The notes under the pieces were generated by a model, which was given only the letters and a program-made list of their open reading frames with translations, had not been told where the DNA came from and searched no databases. Position numbers and translations under genes: made by a program. Positions 25,261 through 33,835 of a DNA stretch of 46,199 nt are shown here, one piece after another (positions within the stretch are counted from its first letter, which is position 1; the number at the start of each line of letters is the position of its first letter). Source of the stretch: Planctomycetota bacterium (GTDB lineage Bacteria > Planctomycetota > Planctomycetia > Pirellulales > Pirellulaceae); NCBI GenBank assembly GCA_027622275.1, contig JAQBZB010000035.1, forward strand, positions 1 through 46,199, read 5' to 3'.

Positions 25261-25662
25261 CCACCCAGAGACTTGAACGATCGCGCAAATATTTAGTAAA
25301 AATTCGTTCCCGATCAGCCAAACGGGTTAATTTAGCCTTTCAGGTTCGTCGATTACGTGTAAGATTAGCTTTTAGCATCGGCGAGGTATTGCTGTTTGGG
25401 CACCTACCAACTCGGAGCTAATGCCCCCCCAAAGCGACGTGCTAAGTCGCTGATTTCCTTACGATTTGAGCAGATTCTCACTCTCTTCACGGTGTGCTTG
25501 GCGAGACGGCTTGTGGGTGAAGTGATGAGGACTGTGGACGGGTAGCCCGGCCGAAGCGGTCAACGCTACAGGCGGAACCGCGAATCGTGAAAGTTACAAC
25601 TTGAATTGCTGTGGGACGCGTACGTTCCATCAGAACCTGCAGAGGCTTGTGGTGAACCAAAG
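25238..25662. other. Gene-poor stretch before EF-G
   Basis: About 425 nt. It holds the second copy of the 16-bp tandem unit and an A/T-rich stretch (about 25280-25375) where a promoter for the EF-G gene is likely, but I could not choose a -35/-10 pair with confidence. No protein-like frame is seen. Confidence 0.5.
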
Positions 25663-27753
25663 ATGAAACTCGAAAAGCTAAGAAACATCGGTATTTCCGC
25701 TCACATCGACTCGGGCAAGACAACCTTGAGTGAACGAATCCTGTTCTACACGGGACGTATTCACAAGATGGAAGAGGTCAAGGGTGGTGGTGCCGGCGCG
25801 ACCATGGACTACATGGATCTGGAGAAGGAGCGCGGTATCACGATCACCAGCGCCGCGACCTCCGTCGAGTGGAACGGTCACCCCATCAATCTGATCGACA
25901 CCCCTGGGCACGTTGATTTTACGGTCGAGGTGGAGCGTAGCCTTCGTGTCTTAGACGGAGCCGTGCTGGTGCTGTGTGCCGTCGGTGGTGTGCAGTCGCA
26001 ATCGATGACCGTCGATCGGCAGATGAAGCGATATCACGTGCCGCGATTGGCATTCATCAACAAGATGGACCGCACCGGAGCCGATCCCCTGCGTGTGTGT
26101 CAACAGATGCGAGCCAAGCTCGGTTGCGATACCATTTTGATGCAGCTGCCCATGGGCGCGGGCGAAACTTTTTCGGGTGTGATCGACCTCATTCAAAGGA
26201 GAGCCATTCGCTTCGGCGGCAACGAAGGCGAAATCGTGACCTACGAAGAAATCCCGCTCGAGTACCAAGATGAAGTGGTAACGGCTCGCGGCACCATGCT
26301 CGAACAGCTGGCAATGTACAGCGACGAGCTGATGGAGCTGCTGCTGTCGGAGGAAGAGGTTCCGGAAAAGCTGATTCACGAAGTTCTTGAACACGCGGTC
26401 CAAGAGCAAGAAGCCACGCCTGTGTTCCTCGGAACGGCTTACCGGAATCAAGGCGTCCAGCCACTGCTCGATGCCGTCGTGCGTTATTTGCCATCGCCAC
26501 TGGATCGCGAGATCAAGGCCAGCAAGATTGACAACCCGGAAGAGAGCGTCAAGCTGGCTCCCGATCCAACACTAACCTTTGTCGGCATGGCCTTTAAGAT
26601 CGTCGAAGATCCGTACGGCCAGCTCACCTTCCTGCGGATCTACCAAGGTTCGATTGAGAAGGGGAACATGTACTACAACCAGCGGACGGGAAGAAGAGAT
26701 CGCTTCAGCCGGATCGTCCGCATGCATGCCGATAAGCGTGAGGAGATCGACTCCGCCTCCGCCGGCGACATCGTTGCGATCATGGGCATCGACTGTGCCA
26801 GCGGTGACACTTACGCGGCCGAGAGAGACTACTGCTCGCTGGAAAGCATCTTTGTTCCCGAGCCCGTGCTCAAAGTTGCCATCAACCCACTCAGCCGCAG
26901 TGATGGCGACAAGCTCGCCAAGGCGCTTCAGCGATTCCGCAAAGAAGACCCCACGTTTCAAGTGTCGAGCGACGCCGAGACGAACGAGGTTCTGATCGCG
27001 GGAATGGGCGAGTTGCATCTGGACATCTACGTCGAACGGATTCGCCGCGAGTACGGCGTCGCGTGCGAAGTGGGTGCTCCCAAGGTCAGCTATCGCGAAG
27101 CTCCCACTCAGGTTGTCGAATTTAATTACAAACACAGGAAGCAAACCGGCGGCTCCGGTCAGTATGCTCACATTGTCGGCCGCCTCGAACCGCTGCCAGA
27201 AGACTCACCCGAGAATTTTGTGTTCGAGGAAAAAGTCGTTGGTGGTCGCATTCCGAAGCAGTACATTCCCTCCATTGAGAAGGGCTTCCGCGAATCACTC
27301 GCCAAGGGGCCCGTTGCCGAATTCCCCGTGGTGCTGGTCAAGATGGTGGTCACCGACGGTTCTTACCACGAAGTTGACAGTTCGGATCGCGCGTTCCAAA
27401 CGGCGGCTCGGGGTTGCTTCCGCGAGACGTTTCAGAAGTCGAAACCCGCACTGCTCGAACCGATCATGAATTTCGAGATCGAAGCACCCGAGCTGTATCA
27501 AGGGCCGATCGTGGGCGACCTCACGTCACGTCGAGGCATCGTCACATCGACCGACATTCGAGATGGCACCTCACGAATCACCGCGGAAGTTCCCCTTGCC
27601 GAAACGTTTGGCTACGCGACTGACTTGCGGAGCATGACGCAAGGGCAGGGCGTGTTCTCGATGGAGTTGGCGTGCTATCGCCGAACGCCCCGGAATATCC
27701 AAGAAGAGATCGTTGCCGATCGCAAGCAAGCACAACTGGTCGGTGCCAAGTAG
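25663..27753 (+). CDS. fusA: Translation elongation factor G (mtEFG1/spdEFG1-like)
   Basis: The protein (696 aa) has all EF-G landmarks: P-loop AHIDSGKTTLSERIL (about residues 13-27), ERGITITSAA, DTPGHVDFTVEVERSL, NKMD, and domains III-V in order. The P-loop has Ser instead of the usual Ala (HIDAGKTT), and VLVLCAVGGVQSQSMTVDRQ and MKRYHVPRLAFINKMDRTG resemble the mitochondrial EFG1/spdEFG1 group, known in planctomycetes, spirochaetes and some other bacteria. It moves tRNA and mRNA through the ribosome, using GTP. The ATG at 25663 matches family starts. It is not in a ribosomal-protein operon here, fitting a duplicate or relocated EF-G. Whether it is the only EF-G or one of several cannot be told from the window. 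Confidence 0.9.
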   Translation: MKLEKLRNIGISAHIDSGKTTLSERILFYTGRIHKMEEVKGGGAGATMDYMDLEKERGITITSAATSVEWNGHPINLIDTPGHVDFTVEVERSLRVLDGAVLVLCAVGGVQSQSMTVDRQMKRYHVPRLAFINKMDRTGADPLRVCQQMRAKLGCDTILMQLPMGAGETFSGVIDLIQRRAIRFGGNEGEIVTYEEIPLEYQDEVVTARGTMLEQLAMYSDELMELLLSEEEVPEKLIHEVLEHAVQEQEATPVFLGTAYRNQGVQPLLDAVVRYLPSPLDREIKASKIDNPEESVKLAPDPTLTFVGMAFKIVEDPYGQLTFLRIYQGSIEKGNMYYNQRTGRRDRFSRIVRMHADKREEIDSASAGDIVAIMGIDCASGDTYAAERDYCSLESIFVPEPVLKVAINPLSRSDGDKLAKALQRFRKEDPTFQVSSDAETNEVLIAGMGELHLDIYVERIRREYGVACEVGAPKVSYREAPTQVVEFNYKHRKQTGGSGQYAHIVGRLEPLPEDSPENFVFEEKVVGGRIPKQYIPSIEKGFRESLAKGPVAEFPVVLVKMVVTDGSYHEVDSSDRAFQTAARGCFRETFQKSKPALLEPIMNFEIEAPELYQGPIVGDLTSRRGIVTSTDIRDGTSRITAEVPLAETFGYATDLRSMTQGQGVFSMELACYRRTPRNIQEEIVADRKQAQLVGAK

Positions 27754-27760
27754 CCGGCGA

Positions 27761-28666
27761 TCAGCCGAGTTGCTTCAGCATCCAGGCCAGCGGTTCGCGA
27801 ATTCCGCGTGGTTCAATCCGCAACGGCAAGGATATCGGCGCGCCGGCGATTTCCAAGTCGATCGTCGCCCCCGCGACCGAGGCGGCAAAGAACTCGAATC
27901 GTCTGAGTGAAGACATCGTCTGGCGAAACGCACCCGGCACATGCGCTTCCGCGTACGCTCGCGGCGAGTCGATGCACGCTTGAGCGCGATCCGACTTGGT
28001 GAATAGAAATGCAATCGGCTTGTGGCACCACGAGACACCTCGCTTCGTGCTAAATTCACCAAGATAGCTCAGCAACTTCATGGCAAAGAAGTCGGGGGCT
28101 GGATCACCCCGGTCGATTCGTTGCGTATCCAGCAGGATGATCGCACCGGCGCATTTCTTGAGGAACGCACGGGTGATCGGCGAAGCCTGATGATCGAGTT
28201 CCCGCTCCATCACGGCACCGGACATGTCCGGAAAAATCAACTCTCGTACCCGGCGTCGGTTCGGGCCAGTGATCTGAAGGTGGTTCCAATTCCAACGTTC
28301 TGCCTCGTCCGCAGTGCTGGGTGGAAAGTGTTGACTGACCAGTTGCGCAATCACTTGTTGTTGCAGCGAGACCGAGAACGCGCCGCGCCAGACTGCCTGG
28401 GAAGCGTCACGCTGACGCGAGAGACAATCACAAAGCATCCCAAGATACGAGGTCTTCCCCGCGCCGCGGGGGCCAAGGACGGCTAACATCTGTGGCTTTT
28501 TCGTCCGCTGATCGGCTGCTTGATACGTCAATGCCAACGGCGCATAACAGTGACGGCATCGCTCGGCATCATGCCGGTTCCCTCCGTCACAGACAAAGCA
28601 CGGTATATCGACGGCATAGTGCCGCAGCTCGTAGGAGTCGAGTGGTGAGTAGACGAGGCGAGTCAT
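27761..28666 (-). CDS. Zinc-ribbon P-loop GTPase-like protein
   Basis: The protein (301 aa) begins with a four-Cys zinc ribbon (C23, C26, C37, C40), then a GTPase-like domain. G1 is GPRGAGKTS (65-73), a DxxG-like G3 is DMSG (147-150) and G4 is TKSD (223-226). The strand before G3, RELIFPDMSG, fits small GTPases of the double-GTPase/DO-GTPase or Rab-like conflict-system type better than ABC or STAND ATPases. It is the third gene of a minus-strand operon: its ATG overlaps the stop of the FGE-fold gene by four bases (28663-28666). It may be a switch that controls the upstream proteins. Substrate and partners are unknown. Confidence 0.7.
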   Translation of the reverse strand: MTRLVYSPLDSYELRHYAVDIPCFVCDGGNRHDAERCRHCYAPLALTYQAADQRTKKPQMLAVLGPRGAGKTSYLGMLCDCLSRQRDASQAVWRGAFSVSLQQQVIAQLVSQHFPPSTADEAERWNWNHLQITGPNRRRVRELIFPDMSGAVMERELDHQASPITRAFLKKCAGAIILLDTQRIDRGDPAPDFFAMKLLSYLGEFSTKRGVSWCHKPIAFLFTKSDRAQACIDSPRAYAEAHVPGAFRQTMSSLRRFEFFAASVAGATIDLEIAGAPISLPLRIEPRGIREPLAWMLKQLG

Positions 28667-29724
28667 CGCGTTTCCTCACTCGTGTCCCACGGCGTCGACC
28701 GGCCGTCAACGTGGCCGGGCACCTCAACAACGTCGCACGCACTGACGGCACATCGAAAACCGATGTTGTGTCGTCGTGCCAGCGGACTGTCCGCGCTGCG
28801 ACACTGGCAGGTTGCCCGGTTGTCGAGATAGCTGTCAAAGGCTCCCCCTCGCAGGCTCTTCATCGGCTCGACCAGTTCGACCACGTCTTCACCATTCCAA
28901 AGCTGCAAGTTGCTCGACGTCCATTCCCACACATTTCCAACCATCTGCCGCGCACCACCGACACTGTCACCTTCGGCATAAGAGTTGGACGGCACGGTGC
29001 GACCAGCGCTACTACTCCAGAGGTTAGCTCGCTCCGAAGAAAACGAATCGCCCCACGGGTACTTCCGTTGCAAGATCGTCCCCTCCGCCTCGATTGGAGA
29101 GCAAGCAGCCCGCACCCATTCGGCGTCGGTTGGCAAACGCATTCCGATCCAACGCGAGTACGCTTCGGCTTCAAACCAGCTGATCCCGACAACTGGATGG
29201 TCGGCCGTTGTCGGGCCGGGCCGGCCGTTCGACCAGAATCGAGGCCCCAACGATCCGGAGCGGTCGACAAACTCCTTCACACACGGCCAAACCGATGCAT
29301 GCCACAGCGACTTCTTCTGATACCCGCCCTGTTCGACAAACGCTTGAAACTTCTCGTTGGTGATCGTACATCGCTCCAGGAACAACTCGTCAACGTGAAC
29401 ACAGTCTGTCGAATCGATGGTGTCGGAGTCCGCTTCCGCGTCGACTTGCCATCGATTCAACCGCACTCGACCAGCCGACACAAGACAAGTGTCCTGGCGA
29501 AAGCAAGCGATCGCAGTTCGCGACGCGATTAGCTCTAGATCCTGCGCCAATTTCGGCCGTAAGAGCAAGGCGCTACGATGACTACTAATCATCGCGTCGA
29601 CGAGCGCCGCGCGATCGTTCGGAGAGCCGGATGCGACTTCGAATAACGCTGGCTGTGTTGGCAAGACGCCCGCCGGCATCTGCCGATTCGCCGAATCAGA
29701 AGTCGATCTCCAAAGTAACCGCAT
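28663..29724 (-). CDS. FGE/SUMF1-fold protein with a novel N-terminal region
   Basis: The protein (353 aa) has the sulfatase-modifying-factor fold in about residues 105-327: VDELFLERCTITNEKFQAFV, then HPVVGISWFEAEAYSRWIGM, LPTDAEWVRAA, MVGNVWEWTSS and LRGGAFDSY, and IGFRCAV. The active-site Cys pair of true formylglycine-generating enzymes, in RGGSxxC...C, is not kept (RGGAFDSY, then CQC in a shifted place), so I think it binds rather than oxidises. Residues 1-100 are helical and not recognised. GGGG lies before the start. It is between a small helical protein and a zinc-ribbon GTPase, with a four-base overlap to the latter. Similar combinations occur in bacterial conflict and NTPase-sensor systems, but none is a clear match. 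Confidence 0.75.
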   Translation of the reverse strand: MRLLWRSTSDSANRQMPAGVLPTQPALFEVASGSPNDRAALVDAMISSHRSALLLRPKLAQDLELIASRTAIACFRQDTCLVSAGRVRLNRWQVDAEADSDTIDSTDCVHVDELFLERCTITNEKFQAFVEQGGYQKKSLWHASVWPCVKEFVDRSGSLGPRFWSNGRPGPTTADHPVVGISWFEAEAYSRWIGMRLPTDAEWVRAACSPIEAEGTILQRKYPWGDSFSSERANLWSSSAGRTVPSNSYAEGDSVGGARQMVGNVWEWTSSNLQLWNGEDVVELVEPMKSLRGGAFDSYLDNRATCQCRSADSPLARRHNIGFRCAVSACDVVEVPGHVDGRSTPWDTSEETR

Positions 29725-29756
29725 CCCCGCTGCCCCTTGCGATGATGTTCATTCAA

Positions 29757-30143
29757 TCAACTGGCCCCAGAAGCCGCGGCAACGGCCTGCTGAAGACGCT
29801 CGAACGGATCGACTTCCGGTGCGGCCTGATCGTTTGTCCGATCAGCGCCTTCACTCACCGCGTCCGCCACGGCGGATTGTCCTGTCAACGCATTGACTAG
29901 CGCCGTTAACACCTCGGTCTGCTGCTCGACGAGCCCTTTCAGGCCCGCAACATCCTGCGCAACGGTCGCAGTCCCCGCTCCGCCGCCCGCTCGCCCGTCC
30001 GTCGCCAGAAACCGATCGACGTAATTGAACAGCTCCAGAACTTCGTTCTCCCACTCGGAGGACTCCGAGCGAAAGTCCCGGATGGCGTGCTGAATTGATT
30101 CAGGAATTGCGTGCAAGATAACCTCGACAGGAACGGCCAACAA
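29757..30143 (-). CDS. Small helical protein at the head of the GTPase operon
   Basis: I recognise no family. The protein (128 aa from a TTG at 30143) is acidic and helical: VILHAIPESIQHAIRDFRSE then SSEWENEVLELFNYVDRFLA, a Gly/Ala linker, and a C-terminal helix with LKGLVEQQTEVLTALVNALT. The open frame continues upstream without ATG, GTG or TTG to about 30103, and the segment RRLIFDEHPLSQRLLAVPVE looks protein-like, so either the start is non-canonical or a 1-nt shift upstream separates it from the ATG at 30196 (MVTKRDDLSL in another frame). It lies 32 nt upstream of the FGE-fold gene and is the first gene of the operon. It may be a tethering or adaptor subunit. Confidence 0.5.
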   Translation of the reverse strand: MLAVPVEVILHAIPESIQHAIRDFRSESSEWENEVLELFNYVDRFLATDGRAGGGAGTATVAQDVAGLKGLVEQQTEVLTALVNALTGQSAVADAVSEGADRTNDQAAPEVDPFERLQQAVAAASGAS

Positions 30144-30404
30144 TCGCTGAGATAGCGGATGTTCGTCAAAGATAAGTCGTCTCTTTTCGTGACCATCTGA
30201 AATCTAGGTCATAAATGCTCGAGACGCAAATCTGGAGGATTCGCAATTCGCGAGCTGCGCGGGGGTATACCGCCAACACGCCAACACAGGGCACCTGTTC
30301 AAATCCGCGGCACTCTAGTTAAGATAGGGAAACATCGAAAGCGTGCCCGATTATGCGGCATCCGCGTTTTAGACAAAAGACAACGAATGAACAGGAGCTG
30401 ACCG

Positions 30405-30935
30405 ATGATTCGCCAATTCATACTGACTGCAACCGCGATGGGATTTCTCGCCGCCGCGACCACCAATGCCGAGGCACGAAACCTCTTCAATCGGCAACCT
30501 GATCCCGCCCAGGAAGTCGAACCGCTTCCGGCTCCGCCGACCCCCAGTCAACAAGGTTGGTACGCTCCCGCTCAGAAGATGCCCTTCCAGGCGGCGCAAA
30601 AAGGTGCCTACCAAGCCGTGCAAAAGGGGGCGTATCAAAAGAGTGCCGTGGTCGCGACATGTGTTCGCTACGTGCAACACCGGACACATCGGAAAGTCTG
30701 CTGTGATTGTGGTCAATCCTACCAAACCGTACTATCCGTCATTGATCCGAGAACTTGTTGCCAGATCGATGTGCCCGTCTGCCTGCCGTCGTGCTGCACC
30801 GGGCCACCGCAGTGTAGCGGACGCAACGGTTTGCTAGGACGCGGTATCACGAACTACAACTGGTGCTGCGGCTATGCCGTTCGCATCGTCGTTGGACATC
30901 ACGGCGACGTGACCGTTCATTATTACGGCGTCTAA
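30405..30935 (+). CDS. Small secreted cysteine-rich protein
   Basis: The protein (176 aa) has a signal peptide (MIRQFILTATAMGFLAAATT then NAEARNLFN), a proline/glutamine region with a short internal repeat (AAQKGAYQAVQKGAYQKSA, about 66-84), then a Cys-rich half (about 90-165) with CCDCGQ, CCQIDVPVCLPSCC and NWCCGY. The cysteines come mainly in pairs, suggesting disulfides or metal binding outside the cytoplasm. Such small Cys-rich secreted proteins are a planctomycete feature, but I know no function. The ATG has AGGAG about 6 nt upstream. A small membrane-protein gene follows 34 nt later. Confidence 0.65.
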   Translation: MIRQFILTATAMGFLAAATTNAEARNLFNRQPDPAQEVEPLPAPPTPSQQGWYAPAQKMPFQAAQKGAYQAVQKGAYQKSAVVATCVRYVQHRTHRKVCCDCGQSYQTVLSVIDPRTCCQIDVPVCLPSCCTGPPQCSGRNGLLGRGITNYNWCCGYAVRIVVGHHGDVTVHYYGV

Positions 30936-30969
30936 CGCGAGAGACCGATACCCGACCGTCTCTACCCCA

Positions 30970-31341
30970 GTGAATCGCCCTGTGGCAAAGAAACGAAAGA
31001 GGAAACGTCAACCGACGCTCGTTTCCTCCACCGTTGAAGACCGCCGGGCGGAAGTCATCACCGTCGCATGGATGCTCGCCGCGATGACCACGCTCGGCGC
31101 GGAAGTCGTCGGTGGACTTCTGCGAATCGTGCTACACCTCAGCAACTCGATGCCCGCATCCATCCGTGTCTTCCCGAACCTGCTGCTCTTTACAGCCGCC
31201 ATCACGGGTCTCGTTTGCTTGTCGCTCACGCCGTTCGTGTACCGCTTCCGGCGCTTGCCGCCGCCGACCGTCGTGACCGTTTTGGCGGTCGCCGTCTCGG
31301 TGCTTCCGCTTGCCATCGTACTCGCGCAATCGCTTCGCTAG
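30970..31341 (+). CDS. Small membrane protein, unknown
   Basis: The protein (123 aa) has a very basic N terminus (KKRKRKRQ) and three hydrophobic helices: about residues 31-52 (VAWMLAAMTTLGAEVVGGLL), 68-88 (VFPNLLLFTAAITGLVCLSL) and 98-120 (PPTVVTVLAVAVSVLPLAIV). It starts with GTG at 30970. No family is recognised. It is 34 nt after the Cys-rich protein gene and may share its transcript. Convergent with DUF1501 to the right. Confidence 0.6.
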   Translation: MNRPVAKKRKRKRQPTLVSSTVEDRRAEVITVAWMLAAMTTLGAEVVGGLLRIVLHLSNSMPASIRVFPNLLLFTAAITGLVCLSLTPFVYRFRRLPPPTVVTVLAVAVSVLPLAIVLAQSLR

Positions 31342-31348
31342 AAGCCGT

Positions 31349-32620
31349 TCAAATCAGCTCGTGAATCGGCGGCCGGCGGTTGACAAGATACTGCGGCCGG
31401 CCGTTGGGATCCTGAAGCGTGATGCGGTCGACGTCGATGCCGAGATTGTGATAGAGCGTCGCAAAGACTTCCTGCAGATGGACAGGTCGATCCATCGCGT
31501 CCTCGGCATAGCGAGTTGACTTTCCAATCGCCTGCCCGGTACGCATTCCACCGCCCGCGAGGAAACATGTCGCCAAACGGAGCCAGTGATCGCGGCCCGC
31601 GCCACTGTTGACGCGAGGCGTTCGGCCGAACTCACCCCACATGACGACCGAGACATCTTTGTCCATGCCGCGTTCGTGGAGATCTTGCAGCAAGGCGCTC
31701 ATGGCAACGTCCAATTTGGGCAGCTGTTTTCGCAAGGTCACGAAGTTATTGCCGTGCGTGTCCCAGCCTCCCCAGCTGAAGTTGACGGCCCGCACACCGG
31801 CTTCGACCAATCGCCGCGCCGTCAGAAACATCTGGCCATCGTTGTTGCCATAACGCTCGCGAACTTTCACGTCTTCCTTGTTCAGATCCAGCGCGTCCGC
31901 AACGGATCCCGAGGTGACGACATCAACCGCCCGTTGCGTGTACGAGTCGAGCGCTTCCATCTGGCCTGTGTGATCGGCGTCACGTCGAATTCGATCAAGA
32001 TAAGACAACAACTCGGTGCGGGACTCCAGGCGCTCGGCCGTCATCGCACCCGACAGGCGCAAATCACCGCCTTGCGGTTTATAAGGCTTATAGACGGGAC
32101 CGAGAAAACCGGGATAGCTGCCGTTGTAACCAATGAACGCCGGAGCGCCGCTGCCCGAGGGACCAAGCACTTTCGCGACAACACTGCCAAGCGACGGACG
32201 GCCGCCAACGTTTTGAAGATCCCTCCGTTCATGTCCGGTCTGCGTGTGGAAGTCCGAGTGATCGCTGATCATTCCGACTAACGAGCGGACAACGGCGTAC
32301 TTGTCCGTCATCTGCGCGAGCTTTGGGAAAAGCTCGCAAATATCGAAGTCGGGTACGTTCGTATGAATTGGATTGAACTCGCCACGGAACTCCTTCGGAG
32401 CGTCGGGTTTCAAGTCGAACATGTCCTGGTGCGATGGCCCACCAGACAAATGAATGTTAATGAGCGCCTTGTTCGACGAGCCAATTCCTGTCGTCGCTTC
32501 CGCTCGCAAAAGATCCGCAAAGGTCAAGCTTCCGATCCCCAGGGCACCGACCTGGAGAAAACTACGTCGAGAGACGCCGTCACAGTAAGGCTTCGAGCTA
32601 CTTGACCAGATGGGAAACAT
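31349..32620 (-). CDS. DUF1501 family secreted protein with Tat signal
   Basis: The protein (423 aa from the ATG at 32620, GGAG 7 nt upstream) has a twin-arginine signal (SRRSFLQVGALGIGSLTFAD) and the DUF1501 core: NIHLSGGPSHQDMFDLKPDA, VVRSLVGMISDHSDFHTQTGH, SWGGWDTHGNN and VVMWGEFGRTPRVN and GRDHW. The last motifs are alkaline-phosphatase-like metal-site signatures. DUF1501 proteins usually sit beside DUF1549/DUF1553 genes and are thought to act in planctomycete polysaccharide use, but no partner is adjacent here. Function is not proven. Confidence 0.9.
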   Translation of the reverse strand: MFPIWSSSSKPYCDGVSRRSFLQVGALGIGSLTFADLLRAEATTGIGSSNKALINIHLSGGPSHQDMFDLKPDAPKEFRGEFNPIHTNVPDFDICELFPKLAQMTDKYAVVRSLVGMISDHSDFHTQTGHERRDLQNVGGRPSLGSVVAKVLGPSGSGAPAFIGYNGSYPGFLGPVYKPYKPQGGDLRLSGAMTAERLESRTELLSYLDRIRRDADHTGQMEALDSYTQRAVDVVTSGSVADALDLNKEDVKVRERYGNNDGQMFLTARRLVEAGVRAVNFSWGGWDTHGNNFVTLRKQLPKLDVAMSALLQDLHERGMDKDVSVVMWGEFGRTPRVNSGAGRDHWLRLATCFLAGGGMRTGQAIGKSTRYAEDAMDRPVHLQEVFATLYHNLGIDVDRITLQDPNGRPQYLVNRRPPIHELI

Positions 32621-32768
32621 AGCGAACTCCAGAGGGCAACGGGGTAGGGCGGAACTTCCTCGACTCAAGTGTTTTCTTTTTACACCAAATCGGCTCTACA
32701 TATCAATGTTTCTTGATGCATAATTCCCGACTTGGCTCGATTCGGCCAGCAGAACTGCTCGCCAAACG

Positions 32769-33809
32769 TCACACTTTGACTAATCTACCGCGTTTTACGG
32801 ACTCCGACTGCTTGTGACACAGGACGATTGCGTCGCGGGCGAGTTCTCCGGAGAGGATGGCGGATGGTTGGCCGGTGCGGATCGAGCGAACTACTTCGTG
32901 GATTTCGCCTTCGAAGCCGCGGACGGGATCGCCGTCACCAAGATCGGGTCGAATTACCTTTCCTGTATTGGTGACGATCTTTAGTGGCATCAGTTCGGCC
33001 GCATCGCTGAAGGCCGCAAAGTCAAAATGCATCGTTGCCTTCTCGAGATGAATCTCGTAAGCGTGCGTGAAGGGGCGTCCCTGTTGATTGATCACGCCGC
33101 TGGTCGCATTCACGACGAGGCTGGGATCGGCGAACTGGAAGAGCGTGTTGCAATACTCGACAACTTCCCCTCGCATTCTTCCTTGGCTAAAGACCGCCGT
33201 CGGCATCCCAAACAATAAACGAATGAAATGAGCATCATGCACGTGCAAGTCGACCAGCGGACCACCAACTCGCTGCGGATCATAGAAGTCCTTCAACCAC
33301 AGAGGGTCCGAGATCACACGCTTGAAGCTGCCGCCGCCGACTTTCCCATACTTGCCGCTATCGATCACCTTCCGCGCGTGTGCATACTCCGGGAAATACG
33401 GCAGGACATGTCCAACAAGAATCTGCTTGCCAGCCTTTTCTGCTGCCGCCACCATCTTGGTGCAATCGCCCGCCGTCAGCGCCATCGGCTTCTCGACAAA
33501 CACGTGCTTGCCGGCCTTGAGCGCGCGAACCGACACGTCCGCGTGCAAATGCGGAGGCAAGCAGTTGTCAATGAGGTCGATCTCCGGATCGTTGATCAAT
33601 TCATCGACGCTGGCATAGGGCCGGATCGTGGAAACATCAATCTGCTCGCCCGGCGGGCCGAAGTTCCCTTGAATGCCTCGCCAATCGCCGGCCCGCTTCT
33701 TCGCATCCCGCGAGCAGATTGCGGCCAGCTTGACGCCGCGCACTTTCTGGTACGCGAGGTAATGAATCCAACCCATGAACCCAACACCGGCTAAGCCGAC
33801 TTTCAACAT
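32769..33809 (-). CDS. Gfo/Idh/MocA-family sugar dehydrogenase
   Basis: The protein (346 aa from the ATG at 33809, with GGAGAGG upstream) has the Rossmann start MLKVGLAGVGFMGWIHYLAY, then CLPPHLHADVSVRALKAGKH followed by VFVEKPMALT, which is the EKP motif whose Lys is catalytic. DPQRVGGPLVDLHVHDAHFI is the substrate-side motif. The family uses NAD(P) to oxidise or reduce sugars or their acids. It is 26 nt downstream of the rhamnulokinase gene, so it is co-transcribed and probably acts on a deoxy sugar or its derivative. The exact substrate is not defined. Confidence 0.9.
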   Translation of the reverse strand: MLKVGLAGVGFMGWIHYLAYQKVRGVKLAAICSRDAKKRAGDWRGIQGNFGPPGEQIDVSTIRPYASVDELINDPEIDLIDNCLPPHLHADVSVRALKAGKHVFVEKPMALTAGDCTKMVAAAEKAGKQILVGHVLPYFPEYAHARKVIDSGKYGKVGGGSFKRVISDPLWLKDFYDPQRVGGPLVDLHVHDAHFIRLLFGMPTAVFSQGRMRGEVVEYCNTLFQFADPSLVVNATSGVINQQGRPFTHAYEIHLEKATMHFDFAAFSDAAELMPLKIVTNTGKVIRPDLGDGDPVRGFEGEIHEVVRSIRTGQPSAILSGELARDAIVLCHKQSESVKRGRLVKV

Positions 33810-33835
33810 CTTGCCTCTCCGTTCAGATAGGTCGT

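Noticed and set aside
28663-29724. FGE-fold gene as the maturase of the sulfatase at 16244-17680
   Set aside because: Its Cys pair is not in the catalytic place and the genes are 11 kb apart.
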